Assembly (NCBI GenBank): GCA_001465935.1
Contig: LNKV01000003.1
Location: forward strand, 440,363-504,362
Direction of reading: 5' to 3'
Source of the DNA: Clarireedia homoeocarpa
Lineage: Eukaryota > Ascomycota > Leotiomycetes > Helotiales > Rutstroemiaceae
Length of the DNA: 64,000 nt
How positions within the stretch are numbered: the first letter of the stretch is position 1; each line of letters begins with the position of its first letter. The notes below the pieces were generated by a model, which had not been told where the DNA came from, ran no database searches, and worked only from the letters and a program-made list of their open reading frames with translations. This document shows positions 46,346 through 58,398 of this stretch, piece by piece. The translations under genes and the position numbers were made by a program.

Positions 46346-48916
46346 ATGGCTTCGTCGCGACGACGTTCTCCTCCCGACGAAGGATATAGTGAGCATCCAC
46401 TCACTGCAGTCAGCAATTTCAAGTTCGATCGACTTCCTCAATGGCTTGCAGATATGTCATCCGATGATCGCACTGGTAAGACATAAGTACGACCCATTCC
46501 CCCAAGGAATGTATACTGATACAACTCATTCATAGAATACATCGTGAGCATGATGAGCACGTTACCAACCTCAGAAGTATGGGACATTGTTCGACGCGTA
46601 CGACCTCGACTCAAGATTGACTTCTTCCTCCACTTACCCTCGGAAATATGTTTAAGAATCCTCAGCTTCCTTGACCCGGTCTCCTTAATAAGAACTGCCA
46701 GCGCATCACGTCATTGGCAAATGCTCGCACTCGACCGCAAACTTTGGGAGAATCTTTACATACTCGATGGGTTCCGGATGGATCGTACCGAAGTGATAAA
46801 TTTCGAGGAGTCGCTCCGAGAGGAGTATCTCGAGCAGTGTAGTATAGAGATGGAAACAGAAAGATCAGCAAGTCCATGGGATATCAACCACGCAAGCAAG
46901 AGGAGGGCCACATCTCAACGTATACTCTCGATTTCGGACGATGAAGTTGAAATGTCGAAGCAGAACATACAGGAAGATTATTCTGGCGAAGACGCGATCA
47001 TGGTAGATGCGCCAAACTCACCTGAGAACATCAAATTTCAACCATCCCCAGTCAGTCCGCAGGAGAATCCATCACGACAGAGTCAAAGGAGCAGAAGACG
47101 GCGTATACCACAGCCAACCAAATCTACACTAACGGTTCAGGATCGAAGTAATGGACAGAAGAGGCTAAACTGGCACCATCTTTACTCGCAAAGGCGGCGC
47201 CTTGAGGCCAATTGGGAGACTGGAAAATACACCAACTTTCAATTACCGCATCCTCATTACCCCGAGGAGGGTCACACAGAGTGCATTTACACTATTCAAC
47301 ATTCGGGCAACTATTTAGTTAGCGGCAGTCGAGATCAAACCCTTCGAATCTGGAACCTTGATACTAGACGGCTTGCACTTCCTCCTCTGGCAAGACATAT
47401 TGGATCTGTTCTCTGTCTTCAATTTGATCCAGATCCTGAGGAAGATATAATCGTTTCAGGTAGCAGTGATGCCACAGTCATTATTTGGAGATTTTCAACA
47501 GGCCAAGTTGTACAACGGTTGACCACCGCTCACAGAGAGTCTGTCTTAAATGTTAAGTTCGACAAACGTGTCTTGGTCACCTGCTCAAAGGACAAAACCA
47601 TTAAGGTCTTCAACCGCAAGCCTCTGAGACCAGGCGAGCCTGGCAACCCAGTTGAAGATGCACCTTCGTTTCACCTCAATAATCTTGGATATGATCCTCA
47701 TCCGTCAGCAGGACTCCGCATAAAAGAACCTTATTCGCACATCAGAACCCTGATAGGACATGGTGCCGCAGTCAATGCCGTACAGATTCATGGTGATGAG
47801 ATTGTATCTGCATCAGGTGACCGAACAGTGAAAGTGTGGAACTGGCCGAACAATACTTGCGTTCGTACTATGCTCGGTCATACGAAAGGGATTGCGTGTG
47901 TTCAATATGATGGACGTCGGATAGTCAGTGGTAGTAGTGACAATGAAGTAAAGGTTTTCGATAAAGAGTCTGGCCTTGAGGTAGCGAGCTTGAGAGGACA
48001 CACCAACCTTGTTAGAACAGTCCAAGCTGGTTTCGGGGATAGACCATGCAGCGAGGAAGAGGATAAAGAGAATGCCAAGAAGATTGATCACGAATACTTC
48101 CAGGCTGTGGACAGCGGTGCCATATCGAGAGAATCTCTAGCTCAGAGAGGTCGACCGCGGAACGCCGGGTCACAGAGACCGGAAGACATCACTGCGTATG
48201 GTGCTAAATTGCCACCAGGAGGCGGTGGAGGAAAATACAGTCGAATTGTCTCTGGATCTTACGACGAGACTATTGTTATCTGGCGAAGGGACAAACAAGG
48301 GAATTGGAAAGCCCAGCATACTTTCAGACAAGAGGAAGCATCTCGTGCTGCAATTAGAGCCATGGCCAATGTTCCCAAAGAACCAAACACTAACCCAGCA
48401 ATGTTAAGCTCAACTGCCGCAGCTCTATCCTCACCAATCGTTACCTTACCACCTAACATGCCCGATCTGGGTCCCGACCGTCGAGACTACTGGCATGCCA
48501 AGATCGATATGGCAGTAGTTGGCGGAGCCCTTGGACTACGTCAAGCACTTAAAGAGCACCCCAACCTTCTCCAATATGACCACCTAAAAGTCGCCATCGA
48601 TCGCTTACCAGACCATACAAGACGATTCATGAACATGGCAGTAGCTTCAGCTTTCCAATCCGCAGGCCAACCAGTACCCCCCCACTTTGCACGAACCACC
48701 CCTAAAGTCGCGACGGAAGTCGTTCCAATACCACCTGCTGCACCAGGCGTACAACACTCGCTCAACCAACCTACACATGCGCGTGTTTTCAAGTTGCAGT
48801 TTGATGCTCGGAGGATTATTTGCTGTAGTCAGACTGCTACTATCGTGGGGTGGGATTTCGCAAATGATGATAAGGATATCATTGAAGCTAGTCGTTTCTT
48901 TGCTCCAATGGAGTGA
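46346..48916 (+). CDS. F-box / WD40-repeat protein, probable SCF ubiquitin-ligase substrate receptor
   Basis: Exon 1 (46346-46475) encodes MASSRRRSPPDEGYSEHPL to DDRT and joins through a 60-base intron to exon 2 (46536-48916), giving 836 residues. The F-box is at about residues 77-120 (LPSEICLRILSFLDPVSLIRTASASRHW) and would bind Skp1. An acidic, Ser-rich insert follows (about 125-225). WD40 repeats start near 290 (VSGSRDQTLRIWNLD, VSGSSDATVIIWRF, VTCSKDKTIKVFN, VSASGDRTVKVWN, VSGSSDNEVKVFD, VSGSYDETIVIWRR), with a last blade near 792-820 after a long insert. F-box/WD40 proteins such as Cdc4, Met30 and Pof1 select phosphorylated targets for ubiquitination. The inserts and N-terminal helix region differ from textbook Cdc4 or SconB, so no symbol is given. 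Divergent from CDC24. Confidence 0.9.
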
Positions 48917-51900
48917 TCTACCTTTTATATGACTTTTTCTTTTTTGTTGGGGAAACGTAGTGCAGAGGTGACACGGGCGTTTCGTCTCATCGAATATCAA
49001 GTATGGCATAACGGTAAAAAGAGCGACATTAAAGATATATACACACGCACAGATGTATATATATATATCCTTGTAGGCGTTGGTAGTCAAATTTTCAGCA
49101 TCGGGCATGATGAGTAGGTATTATTAATTTCATGAGTATTATGTCTCACTGAATTTGTATATAACATCGTCGAAGATGTCTTTCTTTTTCTTTTTTCATC
49201 TACTGAGAGCTCGAATTCATTCTAGTTCCTGTCTATAGACTGAGCAAATACGAACTATCCGACCATATTCAAATTTCTGATTCTATATTTTATTCCCATC
49301 TTATTTTTACTGATCATGAAATCTGGTTGTTGAAGTGGAGTTTGGATATTATTGAGAACTTGTGTATATACATATGCGCTTGCCAGGATAGAGATATCGA
49401 AAGTACTACTCGTATATGTATAACTTATATATTAGTTACATAAGTTAAGCTATTGAAGTTTCAGAGTTTGCTTGTCGACCATCAATCAGTCAGTCAGTCA
49501 GTTTAGTCAGTGTACCTACCTACTGGTGAACCACTGTACAATGCAATATACTCTACGCACTCGCTCTCCTTATCTTAGTATATATATATATATTCTGTTT
49601 TACTAGTCGATTGATGGATGGATGGATGCATGGATGAATGCAAGCTGATAGGATATCTCCCAATCAGCGTCGCTGTATGTGTATGCAACTAACTAATCGA
49701 TTCGGCTACATGCTGAGACTCGTTGTTGTCGAGGGAGGGAGAGAAAGTGTGTGTGTCCTGGGATATTCTGTTCAAGACGAGTCAGTCTTTGCTTGTTGTG
49801 GCATGCGCATTCGCACTCGGGCTTGTAGAAAAGTATCTCTCTCCCTCTCTCTCTCTCTCTATCTGTTCCCTCTACCCAAACTCAACTCAGCTCAGTTCAA
49901 ATCCAGATTGATACCATGCGCTACTACTACTCCTTCTCTCTCTCTCTCTCGCTACCCTGTAATACATTTCTTACGTACGTACGTCCGTATATAAAACAAG
50001 TACTTTTGTCCATCTAGCTCCGCCTAAATTCGCCTCTAACAGTTTGGTTTGGTTTGGTTCGGTTCTTCCAGATAAGACAGAATTCCCTTGTGTTTGCGAG
50101 TAAGCTCTCTATTGTTATGATATGCATTTATTTATCTTCCGCAGCGTCTGCGATATGTTTTCGATGGTGTTGTGCCGGTGCGGATCCACTCGCCGAAGAA
50201 GAAAAAGAGGTCACTACTGTCGATGCAAATATCGATTAATCTGCGCGAAAGACGCTCAAAAATATCGATCGACTACTGTACTGCATTTTCAGATTTCTTA
50301 AAGAAGCCCATCAGGTCTTTTCGTTGCCGCTCTGCTTGGTTTTGTTCTCGTTGTCGTGATAACATCGACGTTTCGTGTACCCCAGTCAGTCATGTCTTTG
50401 TTGTAGTTATCGGGATTATTGCTTCCTCTCGGGTATCTAAGACGTTATTCTTCTTGTAGACAACTGTTTCTCTTTCCAAAGTAGGCTCGTGCTGGCGGTA
50501 AGATGATTTTCCTTGGAATGAGTGCTGGACTTCATACCTACTCTCAAATTCGGCATTCATTGCGGACACACTCTTCTGTTTGTGTCACGATATTACCCAA
50601 TGCCCCTCATGCTGAGAGACTAGTTGTGGGAAGTTACGGCTCTTGATGTATTTGATATGTATTTAATGAGAACTATAATCCATTAATGTTGAAGAAGTAT
50701 CTCTGCCTTTGATATTATCCCGGGAAAAAGCATTGAGCAGAGTGTGTTAAACTGCATGACAAATGCCTTCATGAAAATGCTCTCGCACGACTCCGTGAAT
50801 GAGATGGCTGCTACTGCTGCTGCTACTCTATAGACAAAGCTAATTTTCTCAAAGGAGAATAGCAAACGTTCAGCAAATGCCAAAGTTTTTGGCCATCGAC
50901 TGTGGGAAACAAATAGGACTGGCAGTGCTTGCTTGCCCTGGAGAGAGCCACTTAAATGCCGAACGCCCTGCATTGCTATTTATTCTACTTCGTGCACGAC
51001 CATGACTATTTATCTTCATCAAAACCCTTCGTTCATTACTCCAAGATCCATACAGCTTCGTAACTCAAGTGTTTCCTCCCTTCCTTGCTCTTGGTACTGT
51101 ACATGGACTAGACTTCATAAAGTCATTTCGGCGGGTAGGCAAGTGCAGTTAAAAGGCAGTTGCATGGATGGAGTCTTCGACCTCTATTTGTCGTCGTATC
51201 GGATAGTAGCCATGGCACTATGATAGCGAGCCTACTGAGCAGTGAGCAGAGCGCTAGTATGAGCGAGGTCAATGGAGCTACATTATATTTGATAGATGCA
51301 ATGTGTATAGTAAGATTACGATCGCTATAGTGCTTTGATCAATGGTATCAGGCAAACCGAGTTTTCCACACAGCAGATGGTGTTTTTGTTTTATTTCAAC
51401 ATTTACTCCATTCCTAGAGTTCTAGAATCCCTCCATCACGATTTTAAAACCCCCCCGGTCATGGGCATCAATTACGCACGCCACACCGTGATCCTTTCTG
51501 AGTAAGTCTTCGACATAAACAGTCAACATCCTCTAATTAATCGAGGTGGAGCAAGTCAATCATGATTCATTTTAACATAAACTTCTCTCCTTCCCATACC
51601 TTGAACATTACCTTATCGATGTTCACGACGTCCCAAATCCGAGAAGTGGGAGAAAGGAAAAGGAAAGGGGAAGGGGCGGGGTGGAGTGGGTGATTCGGCC
51701 AATCGAGGATTTTCATTTGCACGAGCACAAAGGTAGAGAATGGGAAGAATCAAGAAGCTGAAGAACTGTTGCATAGCTTACTTAACTACATTACTGGGAA
51801 TTTGCCTTTGGATAAATTCTTTGAATTTGCATATTCTTGCAGCAAAAGTGAAAGGGGGATAGAAAGGGAGAGGTGGAGAGAAGGTGGGAGGGGGGGGGAG

Positions 51901-53345
51901 AGAGGGAGAGAGACACAAATACCTGAAAAGATGTGTAAAATTTGGTGTCAGCGGAAAGGATCTGCATGACGAATCATGAGAAACAGCAGATTGTCTGGAA
52001 GGGATACGAGTATGTTTCAAGGGGGGAATATGATGTGCGCAAGAAAATGAAGCTGGTATTGAGGCGGGAAGGGGCGGTTTTTCTGCGCAAGGGACGTGAG
52101 GCGGGATTGCGATTCGACCCTAAGGGTATGGGTTTCTTCCTCTGGGTGTTTCAATTCGTTTGTATATGCGAAATCCGATGTCTCTTTCAGAAAAGGGAGT
52201 TTAACTAAAGTGATAGCTTGTCGGAGAAAGTGTTGTTTTGAACAGCCGTGTTTAGGCCGGTGAAGATGAGATGAGAGACGAGGGGACATAATATCGTGCA
52301 ATCGGGTTTGGTACACACGATGCTCGGTTTTCCGGTCTATACGATCTGGACCTATGTCCTTCTGCTACGGGTTAGACTCTCCGTAAATTCTGTATTGCAA
52401 GCAAAGATATGTGAAGAGTCTAACAGTGAACTCATATTTCTTTCGTTTTTCTTCTCGCTCTTTTGAAAAGCTTTCGTCACCAATAACACTTCTGTGTTTG
52501 AAACACGTTAGCAGATTCTATAATGAGAAAAATTTCAGGGAGTTGAATTTTATGATTTTTGGTTTGTAAAATACTCTATATTGCAGTAACGACATGTCTT
52601 GTGAATAGTAGAAGGAGGGATTTTAACTAAATTGACGAAGTGACGCCGGTTCGCACTGGAAAAAAGAAAGGAGGCGAGGTGGTTAGGCGAGATGAATTTT
52701 GAAAATATCCTCTCTAATATCTTCCTGATACACCTATCGGTATTAGACATTAATCGCCGGTAATATATAAGACCTTGTGCTCTTTCTCACTGGTGTGAAG
52801 GTCGGCGATGCCCGTCAGCATAGTTGTGTTGTTTGCTTCCTTCTACTCTCCTCTATTTTACTCAGGTATTCCACAATGATAGATCCTCTTGCTCTCTTCT
52901 TCTCTTCGTGTCATGTCTCCATTTCGCTTTTGCATTCATCTTCAGCAACAACATATAATATTTCTGCCGCGCTCGCAGAAAGTGCAGAGGACACGAGCAG
53001 AAAGTTCAAGTGTTGAGATTTCGCTACGAGGATAAGTGAACAAGAATGTGATCTCAGCTGAGTTGTAGGTCGTTAGTTGTGGGATGTATAATGGAATTTA
53101 ATTCTTACGAAGGGTTGGTGGAAATTTAGAACACCTTGTGTACTGTATTATCGAGAAGTGAAAAGGGTGCTTGGTAGTGTGCCAACCTTTCGGATTATGG
53201 CCTCGTATAGAAAGAGCTATACGTATCTTGTGTCTTTTTTTTCATGTACCTTTTTTCAATACTCGCTTCTGTCGCAGAGTGTTGAGAATTTATGTGTAAA
53301 TCATTTGCTTTGTGACTTTTTTTTATGTCATCTCAAGCAATGCTT

Positions 53346-53393
53346 GGGGCGCCGTTCGGGATTGCCCCTCACTGAACGGGGCGAAACCCCGGC
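53346..53393 (+). other. GC-rich element with alternative hairpins
   Basis: GGGGC (53346-53350), GCCCC (53364-53368), GGGGC (53378-53382) and CCCCG (53387-53391) alternate within 46 bases. GCCCC can pair with either GGGGC, and the second G run can pair with CCCCG across a CGAAA loop, so the stems exclude each other. The surroundings are AT-rich. The origin is unknown. Confidence 0.55.
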
Positions 53394-53503
53394 TTAAACA
53401 GTTCCGTTCCGGTTGGTAATAAGATTCCTCTTGCATAACTAGTATGAGAAGCCTGGAACGTCAAGTTCATCGGCTCAAGCTCTCGTCTGATGTTGCAACC
53501 GTT

Positions 53504-53539
53504 TTCACATGTCAATAGTCGTTCACATGTCAATAGTCG
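53504..53539 (+). repeat. 18-bp tandem duplication
   Basis: TTCACATGTCAATAGTCG occurs twice without a spacer. Confidence 0.92.
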
Positions 53540-55086
53540 TTGAAGTGGTGTGGCTGATGAAAGCGTTTGACATATCGCATGTCGGTCAGAGTGGGCTGAG
53601 CATGGATCTAAGCATGTGAAGCGCGAATCTCGAGAAATTTTGAAAGATCTCTAGACAGAGATAGATGGAATGATAACTTACGTAACGTGATGAATGAAGC
53701 TTTGAGTAGAAGACAGACAGACAATTGACCTAAGAAGGGCTTGCATTCACCCGGTTCTCCGTCCTTCCACCAACGCATGCACGAAATTTGTGTTTGAGTC
53801 AAGAAGTTTTGCAAACCAAGCAATGAAATGGTGATGTTTCGGGTAGCTCTCTGAGCTAAAATGGAACCCCTGAAAGGATTTACCGAGAGGCGGAACTCTA
53901 TTTCGAGGAGAGTACGGTTCATTGCTTGATGTTGGCTATGGACACCAGGTACCTCGTATTCGAAAGTCTTAGTCTGTATTTCATTAAGCGTCCTCGCTGC
54001 ATGAGGGAGGGATATTTGGCATTCTACCAGTGGAAGCGGAAGTAGAATAGTTCTAGTCCCGCGATGATGGTAGCACACCTTATGCTGCCAACTTTTGGCC
54101 ATGATGGAATGGCTTGAGGAAAGGAGAAGGCGGGGGAAAGCGGTATTCTTTGCTCTCCAGGCCATCAGCCAGACAGATGGTGCTGATTCTTACTGTTGGG
54201 GAATGATTTCTTACTGTTTGGGAATGAGGAGTACTATCACAACTTCACGAAGTATATCTTCTGATACCATTTGCAAGACCTGAAGCCTGAGGCATCAATA
54301 CAATTGCTTAGCGAGCTTAGCCAATCGAGCCACATTCACATGCTTCTTGGCAACATCTTGGGATAGCCTTATCAAAAGCTCCATGCTTCCACACCTCCCA
54401 AGTCAACGCGCTCGACCACATTCGTCACCAGCAGAGCTGCAGAGTCATCTCATGGACCCTTTTCCAATGGCCAGAATCTTCGATTCGGCGTGGCTGCATC
54501 CTTGATTGGTCGTTCAATCGCTTGCACCCAATGCCGTACTCCGTCCTCATTGCTTCGTACGTGCCACTCATTCTCGTGCATTCAGTCCACCCACAAAGAA
54601 ATTGCGGTTGGCCGACAGGGAATGTGGGCGAATTCCTCTGCCAAATGTTGGTGGCGCGTTATCAAACCCACACCTCAGTCCATCATCCATCATCCATCAT
54701 TCATCATCCACTAGACAGTCCTTTCTGTTCCCGGAAAACCGTCTCTCTTATTGCCTCAACACCATCTTCTTCCCTTACATTCCCTTCCCACCCCCATCCA
54801 AAACTTACTTTCTTGTCCTTCTGACTATCTTTCCTGCCACCTTCACTCCCGAAAATTACTTCTCATACATCAAACTGACAGGATCATCTGAGGCCAAGCA
54901 AATAGTGAGTCCAATTCCTTCCTCACATCCCTCCTCATCACTGCCATTCCTCTCCCGCTTTATGCAAGGCACAGTCGGATCTATTATCGTGATGGCTGTT
55001 TGACTTCCACTTCCCGTTTGTCGATTATGACGAGATTCTGCGGCATATGATTGACCTTTATCGTGTCTGCCGCCCAACAGATCTAT

Positions 55087-55697
55087 ATGCCTCATTCCCT
55101 TGAAAAATCGAACGGTATGGCACCTCAAGTAAACGGTGAGGCACCTTCCTCCGCATTCCTCAGTGTAAGCATTTCCACGACTCTATCTCATCTGACAACA
55201 GCACACTGACCTCAACCCAGCATCTCACATCCTACCCTGTCGTTAGCGACTCCATCTCGACCTTCAAATCCAACCCATATGGCGCCAAATCCATTGACCT
55301 CACCGCAACCGGCTACGAGAAGTTCGGTAAACCAATCATCCCCTACCTACAAAAACCCTACCAATATGTCTCACCCTACGTAGCCAGAGCTGATGAGCTC
55401 GGCGACTCCACTCTCTCGACACTTGAAACCAAGTTTCCTGCCGTCAAGAAACCCACGGATCAGCTCATCAACGATGGTAAATCGCTTGTCCTTTATCCGA
55501 TAATAATTGGAAATGAGGGGAAGGAGTATGTCCTGAGTAAATACAATGGCGAGATTAGGAAGACTCAGGATCAGGGTTTGATGGGATATGGCAAGGCGGT
55601 TGTGGCTACCGGGTTGATTGTTTCGACTGCTGCTTTGAATTGGTTGGGCACCCTCTTGCTGCATAAGAAGGAAGAGACGAAAGAAGTTACGAATGAG
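55087..55697 (+). CDS. CAP20: Perilipin-like lipid-droplet protein, CAP20 family
   Basis: Exons 55087-55164 and 55221-55697 (56-base intron) encode 184 residues. The conserved perilipin-like segment begins right after the intron (HLTSYPVVSDSISTFKSNPYGAKS) and continues through YVSPYVARADELGDSTLSTLETKFP, which is typical of CAP20 of Colletotrichum and Mpl1 of Metarhizium. These proteins coat lipid droplets and influence droplet size, appressorium turgor and infection. The C-terminal third has a hydrophobic stretch (VVATGLIVSTAALNWLGTLLL) that may contact the droplet surface. The ATG at 55087 is preferred over the in-frame ATG at 55117 because it is first. A 5' UTR intron may end at 55080. The last residues (KKEETKRSYE) follow an AAAA run; loss of one A would extend the tail by six residues. 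Symbol by homology. Confidence 0.88.
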
Positions 55698-57154
55698 AAG
55701 TTGAAAGTCTGAGCGGGGTATAAGGGAGAGTGATAGGGAGCGTGGTAGTTTGGTCAGTTTTTGATGACCAGTGTTTCTAGTGATTCTTTTGTAAGTTGAT
55801 ACGGCAGCAATTGGGGAGTCTAATGCAGGGAAGAGGTATTCTACATGGAATTTACTAGGATGAATTGTGTGTTTAGTGGTGGTAGTGGTGGTGCAAATAT
55901 CCCAATGTCCAGTAGCTAAATAGGTTTCTCACAGGCATGGAATGGATTGAGAGGGGCATTTGACGTGTAGCTTTATGAGCTTCTTTATAGTCAATAATTC
56001 TCTCATCTCCATATATCTTCATTTCTCTGTTGAAAATCTAAACGAGCCATGCGATGTCCCAAATGATGATACACCAAACCTACATATTATCAATATCCTT
56101 CAAGAAATACTACTTGGAATCAGATATCTAAGTAACGCTAAAAATTCAAAATACACATAACAATAATATTCAAGTGTTTGAGAAGCTTCAGCTGATTAAT
56201 CAACTAAAGAATATATATATTAGAGCCCCACCTTTCCAATTTGATACAAGTTTCTAAGTATACACAACCTTTTTGGTGTGTTCGTCCTTTTCTGACATTG
56301 CGTGCGAGTATTTACGGATATTTAAATTAGTTATGTGGTTGCGGATGCTATAGGTTATGCTTCTTTCTATATGTGGAAGTGAAGGAGGAGTCGTGTGTGC
56401 TGTGTAATGGATGGATGGATGGATGGGCAGGAGATGAGAAAGCAAGGAGATGTTATATGTCTTGGTTAAACAGATTTATTAATGGCTTTTTTGGGTGGGT
56501 ATGCTACTGTGTATTATAGTATGGTATAGTATGGTATAGTATAGGACTGACTGTGTTTGGAACGTGGTGCGGTGCGGTGCGGTGTTTTTTTATACATATT
56601 TTTATATGAGAAGGAGATAAAGAAGTAAGGAAGGAAGGGAGGAAGGAGATATAAGTTGAAGGAGAGAGAAAGAGATGGAGGAGGGTGCAGGAGTTGTTGA
56701 GAGTGGAGGAGAGGAGGAGAGAAGTGATAGGAGAGAAGGAGAAGGCGAGAAAGGGGAAATGTATGTATGTGTATGTGTTGGTCATGTTTGTTTTTGGTTT
56801 GGTGTAGTTTCTTCAACTCTGTCTTGGGGAAGAAGCGGAGATGAGATTAAAATGGAGATGCAGAGGAAAGAGTATTTTTTAAAGCGGAATTGAAGTGTTG
56901 GAGAGGGTATTTTAGGAGGAAGTTGGATATATAGTGTAATGTCAGGGGGGAAGGGATAGGGCCGAATGAAAGGAATTTATCATTGCTTAACTATTAACCT
57001 AACTACGCGTCTCTATCTATCTATCTATTTTACAATAAAATCAAATGCTAAAATCAAATGCTAAAATCAAATGCTAAAACCATGCGTGTATCGTTGAAAC
57101 ATATCATATCATCATCACCTTCCCTAACTCTCTCCCTCCTTTCTCAACTCAAAT
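55698..57154. other. Convergent 3' intergenic region, CAP20 / glyoxalase III
   Basis: Holds the 3' UTRs of two genes facing each other. It has AT-rich stretches, a GGAT microsatellite near 56405, and ATAGTATGGT and GGTGC runs near 56515-56585. No coding feature was supported; the frames at 56504-56816 are repeat-driven. Confidence 0.5.
57037..57079 (+). repeat. 13-bp tandem repeat (AAAATCAAATGCT)x3
   Basis: Three exact 13-base units and the first four bases of a fourth lie just beyond the glyoxalase III stop codon, probably in its 3' UTR. Confidence 0.92.
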
Positions 57155-58398
57155 TTAATGTCCGGTAATCTTCTCCAACCCCTTCTGCAACTTCCCCTTC
57201 AACCCGGTCTTCTCCTCCGTACCCTTAACCTTCCCTCCTCTCAACGCCTCCAAAATCGCCTTCCCAACGCCTCCTGCACTCGATGGATTCTGACCTGTGA
57301 TCAGGAGTCCTCCATCAGGGAATGTCGCAACCACAACCTTCTCGCCGTAGTTCGACGGGGCTTTCTCGTATTTGCCCGAGCTGGCTTCGTTGAGCTTGGT
57401 TTCCAATGGGAAGGGCATATATTGCGAGAGTCCCATGTCATCCTCCTCGGCGTTGGAGAAACCGGTTACGGGAAGGGAGTGAATGAGGGGGAGGGAGGTG
57501 GTGGGGTTGGTGATGTTGAGGAGGGCGGCGGGGCCGTGGCAGACAGCGGAGATGGGTTTGTGGAGGGAGTGGAATTCGAGGATTAGAGCGTCAGAGGTGG
57601 AGTTGGTGGCGAGATCGAACATTGCTAGAGAATAGCGTTAGTATGGACGCTTGATTTTCTTGAGCAGAAAGAGGGATAAAAAGGTGAGTGGAGAAGAGGA
57701 GAAAGATGAAAAGTACTTACGTCCGTGACCACCGACGTAGAAGATGGCGTCGAATTCATTGGCTCGGCCGAGGAAGGATTCGAGCTTCTCGGTGGTCTTC
57801 CAGAGAGGCTCCTTTTCCTTCAAGAAGGTCATGGCGACCTTGTCTTCTTTGGATGCATCGACGGAGGCGGGGTCAAGAGGAGCGGCTCCGCCGGCGGGGG
57901 AAGCGACGACGATGTCGGCATGGGGAGAAAGAACTTCGTATGGGTGGGCGAATTCAGGCTTGAGAGTTTCGTTAGCTTTGGTTTTGGCATTGTTGGTTTG
58001 GTGGGGTTGGAGAGGAGGAGAGAAGGAGTAGTGATGGATAGCGGTTGAGGGGTAGTGGAGAGGCAGTTGAAGTAGGATGGAGGAGCTATGAACGATAGAG
58101 GTAATTGGGAAGGAGTAGGAAAATAGATAAGGGGAAGGATCAATCAAGAAAGGGGGGGATGTGAACTAGAGAATAAAGAAGTGCGGGATACAGTAAAAGG
58201 TAAAAGTGCAGCGGGAGCGGGAGCGGGAGCGGGCGAGCAGGGCTTAGGCGGAGAAAAGTGGAGTAGACGTGCGAGAAGAAGCAGAAAGTGAGAGGATAAA
58301 CTTACGAGATACCATCCAGTCGGATTTCCCGAATCACCCATGACAGGATGAGACGAGAGAACGAAAAGGACCTTGGGCTTGACTGTAGTTGAAGACAT
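57155..58398 (-). CDS. Hsp31-type glutathione-independent glyoxalase III, DJ-1/PfpI superfamily
   Basis: Exons 58398-58306, 57958-57721 and 57624-57155 encode 266 residues. Introns are 347 and 96 bases. The start MSSTTVKPKVLFVLSSHPVMG and the joined GNPTGWYL-PEFAHPYEVL match the Hsp31 family; E33 corresponds to the active-site Glu30 of yeast Hsp31. IFYVGGHG-PMFDLA is the conserved turn, and AVCHGPAALL carries the nucleophilic elbow with C139 and H140. Hsp31 proteins convert methylglyoxal to D-lactate and protect against carbonyl and oxidative stress in the cytosol. The first intron is long for this genome and includes a (GCGGGA)n repeat. A basic C-terminal tail (LKGKLQKGLEKITGH) extends beyond yeast Hsp31 (237 residues). 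The splice sites follow from family homology. Confidence 0.92.
58211..58234 (+). repeat. Hexamer repeat (GCGGGA)n within intron 1 of the glyoxalase III gene
   Basis: About four GCGGGA units, C/T-rich on the transcribed sense strand. Confidence 0.85.

Larger units (their letters stand above)
48917..55086. other. 6.2-kb gene-poor tract
   Basis: Between the F-box gene and the perilipin-like gene no coding feature is supported. The longest frame (53608-54165, minus, 185 codons) has no motif, and no adjoining exon could be built. Short GTCA and GGAT microsatellites lie near 49488-49510 and 49614-49640. A GC-rich potential fold is at 53346-53393 and an 18-base tandem duplication at 53504-53539. 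The last 400 bases are CT/CA-rich, like a promoter and leader. Confidence 0.55.

Noticed and set aside
53608..54165. 185-codon minus-strand open frame
   Set aside because: No conserved motif seen, and no neighbouring exon could be joined; length alone is weak evidence in a 6-kb gap.
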